NCBI GenBank assembly: GCA_910589145.1 | Contig: CAJUSD010000044.1 | Span: 1-20,468 of the forward strand | Source of the DNA: an uncultured Oscillospiraceae bacterium | GTDB lineage: Bacteria; Bacillota; Clostridia; Oscillospirales; Ruminococcaceae | Direction: 5' to 3' | Length of the DNA: 20,468 nucleotides | Part shown: positions 15,697-20,468 of the stretch, in pieces | Numbering within the stretch: the stretch's first letter is position 1 | Layout: each line of letters begins with the position of its first letter | Notes under the pieces: model-generated | What the model saw: only the letters and a program-made list of their open reading frames with translations | Told to the model about the DNA's origin: nothing | Databases searched by the model: none | Translations under genes and position numbers: made by a program

Positions 15697-16437
15697 TTAG
15701 GGCATATAGATTCCGCCATTGGGGGAAACATATTGGCCTGTCATATACTTATCTTTGATGAGGAATTCCATTGCAACAGCAATATCGTCAACGTCACCAA
15801 TTTCGCCCATTGGAATCCCCATTTTTAAAGCCGCAACTTCATCCTGATTGACACCGCGAAGCATATCGGTCCAGATCATACCGGGGCAGATGCAGTTAAA
15901 GCGGATATGCTGCTTGCCAAACTCCATAGCCAGAGCTCTGGTCATCCCAATTAAACCGGCTTTGGAAGCGCAGTAATCAGCCTGGTTTGCAACACCCATC
16001 AGCCCACCGATGGAGGATGTGTTAATCACGCAGCCTTCCTGGGCTTTTACCATATAGGGGACAACAAAATGGCACATATGGAAAGCGCTGATCAGGTTTG
16101 TTTCCAGGACAGCCATATATTTTTCGCGGGGAAGGTCACAGAAAGCGGCGTTGTTGGTGATACCGGCATTGTTGACCAGAACATCAATCTTCTCGCCAAA
16201 CTTCTCAACAGCGGCTTTTACCAGCTTTTCGCAATCCTCATATTTGGATACATCAGCCTGAACCGCAAAGCCCTCTACACCATAGCGCTCTTTCAATGTG
16301 GCTATGACTTTTTCGGTAAGCGCTTTTGAGGAATCGGAGCGATAATTGATAACTACATTATAGCCCATTTCACCTAATTTAAGGGTCATGGCTTCACCGA
16401 TCCCGCGGGAACCTCCTGTGATAATTGCTGTTTTCAT
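15697..16437 (-). CDS. Short-chain dehydrogenase/reductase (FabG-like)
   Basis: A 246-residue classical SDR. The NAD(P)-binding TGGSRGIG is at 7-14, NNAG at 89-92, and the catalytic set is N114, S142, Y155 and K159 (Y-CAS-K). NYRSD after strand 2 (31-35) has an Arg, which favours NADPH. It resembles FabG-type 3-oxoacyl-ACP reductases, but it is not in a fatty-acid cluster, so a sugar or keto-metabolite substrate is as likely. I chose ATG 16437 with GGAGTG 6 bases upstream; an in-frame GTG at 16446 lies in that site. It has its own promoter and a terminator shared with the convergent MFS gene. Confidence 0.9.
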   Translation of the reverse strand: MKTAIITGGSRGIGEAMTLKLGEMGYNVVINYRSDSSKALTEKVIATLKERYGVEGFAVQADVSKYEDCEKLVKAAVEKFGEKIDVLVNNAGITNNAAFCDLPREKYMAVLETNLISAFHMCHFVVPYMVKAQEGCVINTSSIGGLMGVANQADYCASKAGLIGMTRALAMEFGKQHIRFNCICPGMIWTDMLRGVNQDEVAALKMGIPMGEIGDVDDIAVAMEFLIKDKYMTGQYVSPNGGIYMP

Positions 16438-16467
16438 GGGAATCACTCCTTTTATATGAATATATAA

Positions 16468-16496
16468 ATACTACCACAGTATCCCTAATCAGTCAA
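16468..16496 (-). promoter_or_regulatory. Promoter of the SDR gene
   Basis: On the minus strand TTGACT, 17 bases, TAGTAT, 30 bases before the ATG at 16437. Confidence 0.7.
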
Positions 16497-16523
16497 TTAT
16501 TTTTGTTTAAAAAATCAAATCCA

Positions 16524-17090
16524 TCATAAATCGCGCTGAGAAAAATACTCCTTTGCCAGCATTCCATACATACAGGCATCAACAATCCCCTGGTTGTTCC
16601 AATCCGACATTCTTAAAGTCCCCTCATATTTCAGGCCGCACTTTTCCATCACCTTCCCGGAATTGGGATTGTTGGAATCGTGGCGGGCTTCAATGCGGTT
16701 TGCCTTTACCTGGTCAAACAGAAACGGTATAACTGCGGAAAACGCCTCGCTGGTAATCCCCTGATGCCACCATCTTCTTCCAATGCAATACCCTACATGG
16801 ACTTTTTGGGCCTTTTCATCCATTTCCACCACGGAAATGGAGCCTATAGGTTCCCCGATTTCCTTATAAACAATTGCCCACTGGTAAAATGTGTCTTCCT
16901 CGTATTTTTTAATCCAGTCATTTACAATCCATTCTGTCACCGAAACATCCTTATGGGTTGGCCAGGTCAGGAATTTTGTCACCTGATCGTCGCTGCACCA
17001 GTTTTGAAAGGCGGGCTTTACATCCGCTAGGATGAATTTTCTAAGGATAAGCCGCTCTGTTTCGATGGTTTTTGTGCCCTGGTGGTTCAT
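16524..17090 (-). CDS. GNAT acetyltransferase, RimJ/RimL-like
   Basis: A 188-residue protein of the RimJ/RimL class. It begins IETERLILRKFILAD (9-23), the usual first strand, then GSISVVEMDEKAQKVHVGYCIGRRWWHQGITSEA (83-116) with the acetyl-CoA loop RRWWHQGI. It ends with N141-PNSGKVMEKCGLKYEGTLR. Known members acetylate N-termini of ribosomal proteins or small amines; the substrate here cannot be told. AAGGAGG lies 9 bases before ATG 17090. It is upstream of the SDR gene in the same direction, but that gene has its own promoter in the 86-base gap. No clear terminator lies between them. Confidence 0.88.
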   Translation of the reverse strand: MNHQGTKTIETERLILRKFILADVKPAFQNWCSDDQVTKFLTWPTHKDVSVTEWIVNDWIKKYEEDTFYQWAIVYKEIGEPIGSISVVEMDEKAQKVHVGYCIGRRWWHQGITSEAFSAVIPFLFDQVKANRIEARHDSNNPNSGKVMEKCGLKYEGTLRMSDWNNQGIVDACMYGMLAKEYFSQRDL

Positions 17091-17129
17091 AACCCATATC
17101 CTCCTTTTTCAAAAATTTTAGATATGCAT

Positions 17130-17158
17130 ATTATAAACTTCATTATTTAAAATTGCAA
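17130..17158 (-). promoter_or_regulatory. Promoter of the RimJ/RimL-like gene
   Basis: On the minus strand TTGCAA, 17 bases, TATAAT, ending 39 bases before ATG 17090. Confidence 0.7.
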
Positions 17159-17181
17159 CAAAGATTCCGTTATTCTTGACC

Positions 17182-17224
17182 GCCCCCAAATTTCCAAGTA
17201 AACCTGTCAGCTCCATTTGGGGGC
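17182..17224. repeat. Inverted repeat after the second anti-sigma gene
   Basis: Positions 17182-17191 and 17215-17224 form a perfect GC-rich 10-bp stem with a 23-base loop, 33 bases past the anti-sigma stop. No T-run follows on the minus strand, so it is a poor intrinsic terminator by rule, though it may still end or protect that transcript. Confidence 0.45.
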
Positions 17225-17256
17225 AGGGCTTCACTCATGGATTCCTACATAAATAT

Positions 17257-18444
17257 TTATTTTTCCTCTTTATTTTTCCTTTTCCCGGCATCAATTCCGA
17301 GGAAAAACAGAATAACGCCGATCACGATCGAACCAATCAAGGTCAGCACGCGGACATTGGCGTCAGTCTGGGGATAACCCGTCCACTGGAACAGATTTGC
17401 CTCCAGAATGGACGGTGCATTCGTCGCCCCATCTGGCAGAAGGATCAGCCTGATGGCATCATTGATTATCGCGAAAAACACCCCTGTCACCAGGATAACC
17501 AGCCCCATTTTCGCCAAGGGATGCAGCCGGAGATACCGGATAATCACAAAGACAGCCCAAGGCAGCAGCAGGCACCAGGTTGTTATCAGCAAAGAGTTAT
17601 GCCAGTAAAACTCGCTGCCATACTTTGCGCTGGAGAACATGATTCCATACAGCCACAGCGTATCCCATATCATCACCAGCAGCGCCTTGTGATTCAGGAG
17701 GGGCTTTGGGAGGGGTATCTGGCGAATGATCACCGGCATCAGCAACACCGAAAGCCCGAAGATCACCGGGACCGCCGCCACCCAAAACCAGTCCCCTCCT
17801 ACATAGACACAGAGCACCGCCAGCATTATCAGCAGCCATGCCACGTCCCACAGGATAACGCAGAGGGTTTTCCGGTTTTTCAGCGGTTCGGGCAGGGGTA
17901 TCTGCCAGACAACAGCCGGCATCAGCAGCAGGGACACCCCGAAAATCACCGGGACCGCCGCCACAAGGAACCAGTCCCCATGGGTATATACGCAGCAGGT
18001 AAACAGCAACAGCAGCGTTGAAAGGGTAAAGCACCCCACCGCCTTGATGAACCGCATTTCAGTGGCCAGCATGGGGACGACGGTGACGCTGGCGACCACC
18101 AGCAGCGAAGTAAGCACGATGAAAAACCAGTCCAGTGCGTGGCCTATGGCCAGATTGCATATGAGGCAGACAATCACCGGGATAAGCAGTATCCCCGCTG
18201 TAATAAGCCCGTATATTGCTGAAATGCGCTTTTCCTTTTTCTTGTGTTTTTTCAGCACCTCACCGGCTTCCAGGGAAAGGGACTGTTCAATCTTGTCTCC
18301 GTTGAGCTGTTCCAGGATGTGGGAGCATTCCGCGCACTCCCGGAGGTGTTCTTCCACAGCAGCACGGCTTTCGTCGCCGCAGACGTTGTCCCGGTACAGC
18401 GGGAGAAGGTCCTGTACCAAACCGCAGGAATATTTACTCGCCAT
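17257..18444 (-). CDS. Zinc-finger (ZAS) multi-span membrane anti-sigma factor
   Basis: A 395-residue protein. The N-terminus is an anti-sigma zinc finger: C7, DLLPLYRD (12-19), then H33-x3-C37-x2-C40. After a charged linker (KKHKKKEKR, about 65-73) come about nine membrane segments, far more than the single span common in this class. Two copies of a 61-residue unit are evident (GDWF[L/W]VAAVPVIFG... QIPLP[E/K]PL), with a weaker third copy upstream starting LDWFFIVLTS. I chose ATG 18444 with AAGGA 9 bases upstream; the in-frame TTG at 18453 is in the ribosome site region. It overlaps the sigma gene end by 11 bases, so the pair is coupled. The membrane part probably senses the signal (inference). 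Confidence 0.82.
   Translation of the reverse strand: MASKYSCGLVQDLLPLYRDNVCGDESRAAVEEHLRECAECSHILEQLNGDKIEQSLSLEAGEVLKKHKKKEKRISAIYGLITAGILLIPVIVCLICNLAIGHALDWFFIVLTSLLVVASVTVVPMLATEMRFIKAVGCFTLSTLLLLFTCCVYTHGDWFLVAAVPVIFGVSLLLMPAVVWQIPLPEPLKNRKTLCVILWDVAWLLIMLAVLCVYVGGDWFWVAAVPVIFGLSVLLMPVIIRQIPLPKPLLNHKALLVMIWDTLWLYGIMFSSAKYGSEFYWHNSLLITTWCLLLPWAVFVIIRYLRLHPLAKMGLVILVTGVFFAIINDAIRLILLPDGATNAPSILEANLFQWTGYPQTDANVRVLTLIGSIVIGVILFFLGIDAGKRKNKEEK
17702..17995. repeat. Tandem 183-bp coding repeat within the anti-sigma gene
   Basis: The stretch starting AGGGGTATCTG at 17711 recurs at 17894, exactly 183 bases (61 codons) apart. High identity runs through ATCACCGGGACCGCCGCCAC and CCAGTCCCC. The two encoded units are clearly similar but not identical, so the duplication is not very recent. 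Confidence 0.8.
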
Positions 18445-18907
18445 TTCGTTCAATCCTTTCCAAAAGCTTTAATTTTGCCCGATGGTATGTAACCCGCGCC
18501 CAGTTTTCGGTTTTGCCGAAGATAAACCCTATTTTTGCGAAGGAAAGCTCTCCAAACACCCGGAGCTGGAAAACCTCTTTATACGGCTCCTCCATATTGT
18601 GGAGAATCCGGTGGATTTCCAGGGTGAACAGCTCGTCCTCGGCGGTCTGCTCCACACTTTTGGGGGAGGGGATATCCTCGTTTAAGTCTGTGAATTTCGA
18701 TTGGCGCTTCAGCTCGTCCAGGGCGGCGTTTTTCGCAATGGCGCACAGCCAGGTATATTCCCCCGACCTTCCGTCAAATTTGCCGTTCAGCGCCTTGAAA
18801 AACGTCTGCTGAGTGACCTCCTCCGCCAGATGCGCGTTTTTTACAATGGTCATGACATAGGAGTAAACACTCATATAATAGGTGTTGTACAATTTATCGA
18901 AATCCAC
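18434..18907 (-). CDS. ECF-type RNA polymerase sigma factor (second)
   Basis: A 157-residue sigma factor with region 2 at about 5-70 (LYNTYYMSVYSYVMTIVKNAHLAEEVTQQTFFKAL... WLCAIAKNAALDELKR) and region 4 at about 97-150 (EPYKEVFQLRVFGELSFAKIGFIFGKTENWARVTYHRAKLKLLERI). The start is most likely GTG 18907, 8 bases after GAGG; the in-frame GTG at 18916 is part of the ribosome site. It is followed with an 11-base overlap by the zinc-finger anti-sigma gene. An ECF-type promoter 26 bases upstream suggests that it drives its own expression. It is unlike the sigma factor at 8940-9494 in sequence and partner type. Confidence 0.88.
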   Translation of the reverse strand: MDFDKLYNTYYMSVYSYVMTIVKNAHLAEEVTQQTFFKALNGKFDGRSGEYTWLCAIAKNAALDELKRQSKFTDLNEDIPSPKSVEQTAEDELFTLEIHRILHNMEEPYKEVFQLRVFGELSFAKIGFIFGKTENWARVTYHRAKLKLLERIERNGE

Positions 18908-18932
18908 TCTGTTCACCTCGCTTTTAATAGGT

Positions 18933-18960
18933 TAGACGGCGATTGAACCTGTTTGTTACA
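18933..18960 (-). promoter_or_regulatory. ECF-type autoregulatory promoter of the second sigma operon
   Basis: On the minus strand TGTAAC, 16 bases, CGTCTA. The AAC-type -35 and CGTC -10 with this spacing are the form recognised by ECF sigma factors of the Bacillus SigM/SigX kind. Confidence 0.6.
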
Positions 18961-18986
18961 ACTTTCAGGAAAATTTTTTTGAAATA

Positions 18987-19015
18987 TTTACTTTCAGATT
19001 ATGGCATGATATAAT
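18987..19015 (+). promoter_or_regulatory. Promoter of the leader-methyltransferase unit
   Basis: TTTACT (18987-18992), 17 bases, TATAAT (19010-19015) preceded by TGA (extended -10). A second TATAAT at 19085-19090, also after TG, could give a shorter transcript but has no good -35. Confidence 0.6.
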
Positions 19016-19037
19016 TTCTGTGAAATTTCCTATATTT

Positions 19038-19099
19038 TTATAACATGAATGAGATTATACCGCAGTCCACAAGTGCGCACTGTGTTATAATAATTTTTT
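19038..19099 (+). promoter_or_regulatory. Leader hairpin with T-run, possible transcription attenuator
   Basis: TTATAACA (19038-19045) pairs with TGTTATAA (19083-19090), enclosing a short CAGT/ACTG stem and the 10-bp palindrome AGTGCGCACT. TAATTTTTTA follows. Its form is that of an intrinsic terminator inside the 5' leader, before the small leader ORF. The outer stem is AT-rich and the loop is long, so strength is uncertain. Confidence 0.35.
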
Positions 19100-19117
19100 A
19101 CAGAAAGGGTGTTTTAC

Positions 19118-19180
19118 ATGAAATACACAGCTACATTTATGAAAACCAAATTTAAGGAGGGCGTCTATATTTTATACTAA
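19118..19180 (+). CDS. Putative 20-residue leader peptide
   Basis: AAAGGGTG lies 7 bases before an ATG. The frame is MKYTATFMKT followed by KFKEGVYILY, then TAA. It is 49 bases before the methyltransferase start and downstream of that gene's promoter. Codons for K-E-G hold the sequence GGAGGGC that can pair with GCCCTCC ahead of the methyltransferase ribosome site. A functional leader peptide is an inference from position, ribosome site and pairing; the peptide resembles none that I recognise. Confidence 0.5.
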   Translation: MKYTATFMKTKFKEGVYILY

Positions 19181-19224
19181 TTTCCGATGATTGGGGATCA
19201 GTGCAGCCCTCCGAAAACAGGAGG
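19156..19224 (+). promoter_or_regulatory. Alternative RNA pairings at the methyltransferase ribosome site
   Basis: GGAGGGC (19156-19162, within the leader ORF) is exactly complementary to GCCCTCC (19206-19212). Part of the latter, CCTCC (19208-19212), is also complementary to the ribosome site GGAGG (19220-19224) across a 7-base loop. The two pairings exclude each other: the first frees the ribosome site and the second hides it. This is the layout of translational attenuators such as those of erm genes. Confidence 0.5.
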
Positions 19225-19229
19225 ATTTT

Positions 19230-20045
19230 ATGCCTTTGAATTGGATTAAACCAGAGGATTATTCTTTTAACAGCTTTCTTCTGTTAGAACGGTTTCAAAT
19301 CCGTTTAATGATGAAACTCGGTGGTTGGAGAAACAACAATACCAAATGGAAAAAAAGCATGGGTATCGCGTTAAACGCCAATCCCGCTGTAAAATGGTAT
19401 TTTATGCGCCGCTGCCCGGAGTGTGCTTCGCTTGTTGAAGAATTAGCTGCAAAAGCTCCTTCCACAACAAACGGGGAACAAATCAAAGAAGCCGAGGAAT
19501 ATGCTTTATTAAGTGTAGAGGACTTTATCATTTATACCACGCCAGAGGTAATGTCTGAAAAGTGTGATTTTATCCGGGGTTGGAACAAACAGCGCTTATT
19601 TGACCTTGCAGACTTGTCAGGAAAAGTCGTTTTGGATGTGGGGGCAGGCTCCGGCCGCCTGACCTTTGCCGCCGCCGAAAAGGCCAGGTGGGTTTATGCG
19701 GTTGAACCAGTCGGCACGCTTCGTGAGTTTATGCGCGATAAGATCAAAAGAGAAGGAATCCGCAATGTCCGGGTTCTGGACGGCCTCGTGGAAGAAATTC
19801 CTTTTCCCGATGATACCTTCGATGTGGTGATGTCTGGTCATGTTGTCGGGGATAACTATGATGGGGAGATTGCTGAACTGACCAGGGTCTGTAAGGCAGG
19901 AGGCTGGCTGCTCGACTGTCCAGGGGATTCTAAACAAAACATAACGCCTAGCGATGAACTTACAAGACGTGAGTGGGAGGAAATCCACTACACCGGCAGT
20001 TTTGGAAAAGATGTCTTTCTTTACCGCAAACTGGTAAGTAAGTAA
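19230..20045 (+). CDS. Class I SAM-dependent methyltransferase behind a leader peptide
   Basis: A 271-residue protein. Motif I is VLDVGAGSG (134-142), the strand-2 acid is E159 (YAVEP), and then come EEIPFPDDTFDVVMSGHVVGD (188-208) and the post-motif VCKAGGWLLD (220-229). The N-terminal ~125 residues are an extra helical region with a RCPEC motif (61-65) and C112, which might bind metal. The substrate is unknown; it is not an Erm or Cfr enzyme by motif. ATG 19230 has AGGAGG 5 bases upstream; an in-frame TTG at 19191 lies in the regulatory stretch and is rejected. Expression is probably controlled by the leader. A strong terminator follows. It is convergent with the rRNA/tRNA operon entering from the right. 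Confidence 0.85.
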   Translation: MPLNWIKPEDYSFNSFLLLERFQIRLMMKLGGWRNNNTKWKKSMGIALNANPAVKWYFMRRCPECASLVEELAAKAPSTTNGEQIKEAEEYALLSVEDFIIYTTPEVMSEKCDFIRGWNKQRLFDLADLSGKVVLDVGAGSGRLTFAAAEKARWVYAVEPVGTLREFMRDKIKREGIRNVRVLDGLVEEIPFPDDTFDVVMSGHVVGDNYDGEIAELTRVCKAGGWLLDCPGDSKQNITPSDELTRREWEEIHYTGSFGKDVFLYRKLVSK

Positions 20046-20069
20046 AGCAACATAACATATAACTCGCCA

Positions 20070-20108
20070 ACACCCGACAGGTTTTATGGCCTGTCGGGTG
20101 TATTTTTA
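20070..20108 (+). terminator. Strong terminator of the methyltransferase gene
   Basis: A perfect 12-bp stem (20070-20081 with 20090-20101) with an 8-base loop, then ATTTTTAT, 25 bases after the stop codon. Confidence 0.9.
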
Positions 20109-20113
20109 TACAT

Positions 20114-20248
20114 ATGCCCCAAAACCCCTATACAAAGCAGTTAAAGAAGCAAATCACCATCAACGTTGACGCTGACGCAATAGATTACTTCAAAAAACAG
20201 TCTGAGAAAAAACAAGCCCCCTGGCCAGTCGGGGGCTTCATATATTAA
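20114..20248 (+). pseudogene. 3'-truncated antitoxin relic (BrnA/CopG-like)
   Basis: An open frame of 44 codons whose first 32 or so read as an antitoxin N-terminus: NPYTKQLKKQITINVDADAI, then DYFKKQSEK. This matches the 'KKQITINLD.D.IDYFKK.SEE.GIPYQTLIN' pattern of BrnA/ribbon-helix-helix antitoxins. The frame then enters a terminator hairpin (APWPVGGFIY) instead of the expected 'GIPYQTLINLYL' helix. There is no ribosome site, because the preceding bases are the methyltransferase terminator. It appears to be a fragment cut off at the tRNA operon end. No toxin is next to it. Confidence 0.6.
20207..20238 (-). terminator. Second terminator of the rRNA/tRNA operon
   Basis: On the minus strand AAGCCCCC and GGGGGCTT form an 8-bp GC-rich stem, followed by G and TTTTTT. 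It backs up the terminator at 20261-20298. Confidence 0.75.
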
Positions 20249-20260
20249 ATCATAAATAAT

Positions 20261-20298
20261 AAAAAAAGACAGCACCCACTTTATGGATGCTGTCTTTT
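20261..20298 (-). terminator. Terminator directly after tRNA-Asn
   Basis: On the minus strand GACAGCATCC pairs with GGGTGCTGTC (one G-T), followed by seven T. It starts at the base after the tRNA 3' CCA and has A-rich flanks on both sides. Confidence 0.85.
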
Positions 20299-20374
20299 TG
20301 GCTCCCCAAGTTGGGCTCGAACCAACGACCCTGCGGTTAACAGCCGCATGCTCTGCCAACTGAGCTATTGAGGA
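20299..20374 (-). tRNA. tRNA-Asn (anticodon GTT)
   Basis: A 76-base tRNA with encoded CCA. The acceptor stem is TCCTCAA/TTGGGGA with discriminator G; the D arm has AGCTCAGTTGGCAGAGC; the anticodon stem-loop is TGCGG-CTGTTAA-CCGCA with GTT; the T arm contains GGTTCGAGCCC. All arms pair. It lies 38 bases after the 5S rRNA end on the same strand and is probably cotranscribed with it. Confidence 0.97.
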
Positions 20375-20380
20375 ATATGG

Positions 20381-20410
20381 TGTGGGAAGTATCGGAAGAT
20401 ACTTCCCACA
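20381..20410. repeat. Perfect 13-bp hairpin between 5S rRNA and tRNA-Asn
   Basis: Positions 20381-20393 pair with 20398-20410 around a 4-base loop. No T-run follows on the minus strand. Placed between two stable RNAs, it is likely a processing stem (inference). Confidence 0.8.
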
Positions 20411-20412
20411 GA

Positions 20413-20468
20413 TGCCGGCACAACCGATCTTCCCAGGCAGTCACCTGCCAAGTATTGTAGGCACAAAC
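20413..20468 (-). rRNA. rrf: 5S rRNA, 3' half (cut by the window edge)
   Basis: On the minus strand the segment TACTTGGCAGGTGACTGCC followed by TGGGAAGAT and GGTTGTGCCGGCA matches the 3' half of Firmicute 5S rRNA (helices IV/V, then the closing stem). About 56 of about 117 bases are in the window; the 5' half lies beyond base 20468. The exact 3' end is uncertain by a few bases. Confidence 0.85.

Noticed and set aside
17176..18021. A 281-codon plus-strand open frame
   Set aside because: It is antisense to the zinc-finger anti-sigma gene. The protein is rich in His/Gln/Pro/Arg with repeats mirroring the opposite strand, and it has no ribosome site.
20299..20374. Attachment site of an integrated element at tRNA-Asn
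   Set aside because: No second copy of the tRNA 3' end and no integrase was found in the window. The antitoxin scrap next to it is only suggestive.
1..20468. CRISPR array, prophage genes or conjugation genes
   Set aside because: No regularly spaced repeats and no Cas, phage structural, integrase or relaxase proteins were seen.

Overview
The window looks like chromosomal DNA of a gut-type Lachnospiraceae or related clostridial Firmicute. The grounds are AGGAGG-type ribosome binding sites, sigma-A promoters close to TTGACA/TATAAT, moderate GC, a clostripain-family (C11) peptidase, small ECF sigma/anti-sigma pairs, and 5S rRNA and tRNA-Asn sequences of Firmicute type. The species cannot be named from sequence alone.

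Layout, left to right. (1) 122-3600, minus strand: a membrane-anchored C11 peptidase and an Rpn/PD-(D/E)XK nuclease-like protein, separated by a terminator. (2) 4122-6777, minus: a two-gene pectin-oligosaccharide unit (GH28 then PL22 oligogalacturonate lyase), with its own promoter and a 19-bp terminator. (3) 6979-7800, plus: an unrecognised soluble protein, possibly under a SigD-like promoter. (4) 7882-9494, minus: an ECF sigma factor and a DUF4179-type membrane anti-sigma partner, with a terminator/attenuator hairpin just before the sigma gene. (5) 9822-10706, minus: a SAM methyltransferase, followed by a 21-bp palindrome over a tiny ORF. (6) 10802-11040, plus: a multiply frameshifted Phd/YefM antitoxin relic. 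(7) 11041-12403, minus: an overlapping aminoglycoside-phosphotransferase-fold/GNAT pair. (8) 12553-12686, plus: a promoter-to-terminator unit with no gene, a small RNA candidate. (9) 12719-15593: an AraC regulator with an overlapping helical-repeat protein on minus, divergent from an MFS transporter. (10) 15697-17090, minus: an SDR oxidoreductase and a RimJ/RimL-like acetyltransferase, each with its own promoter. (11) 17257-18907, minus: a second ECF sigma and a zinc-finger membrane anti-sigma carrying a 61-residue tandem repeat, preceded by an ECF-type promoter. (12) 19010-20045, plus: a methyltransferase behind a leader with a 20-codon peptide and two mutually exclusive RNA pairings around its ribosome binding site. 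(13) 20114-20248: a truncated second antitoxin relic. (14) 20299-20468, minus: tRNA-Asn and the 3' half of a 5S rRNA, the tail of an rRNA operon entering from the right.

Most of the region is ordinary chromosomal accessory content: sensing (two ECF systems, AraC), small-molecule modification (two GNATs, an APH fold, two methyltransferases, an SDR), pectin use, and debris of two type II toxin-antitoxin modules. The most distinctive signal is the erm-like leader of the methyltransferase at 19230. Next are the orphan transcription unit at 12553-12686 and the palindrome at 9781-9801.
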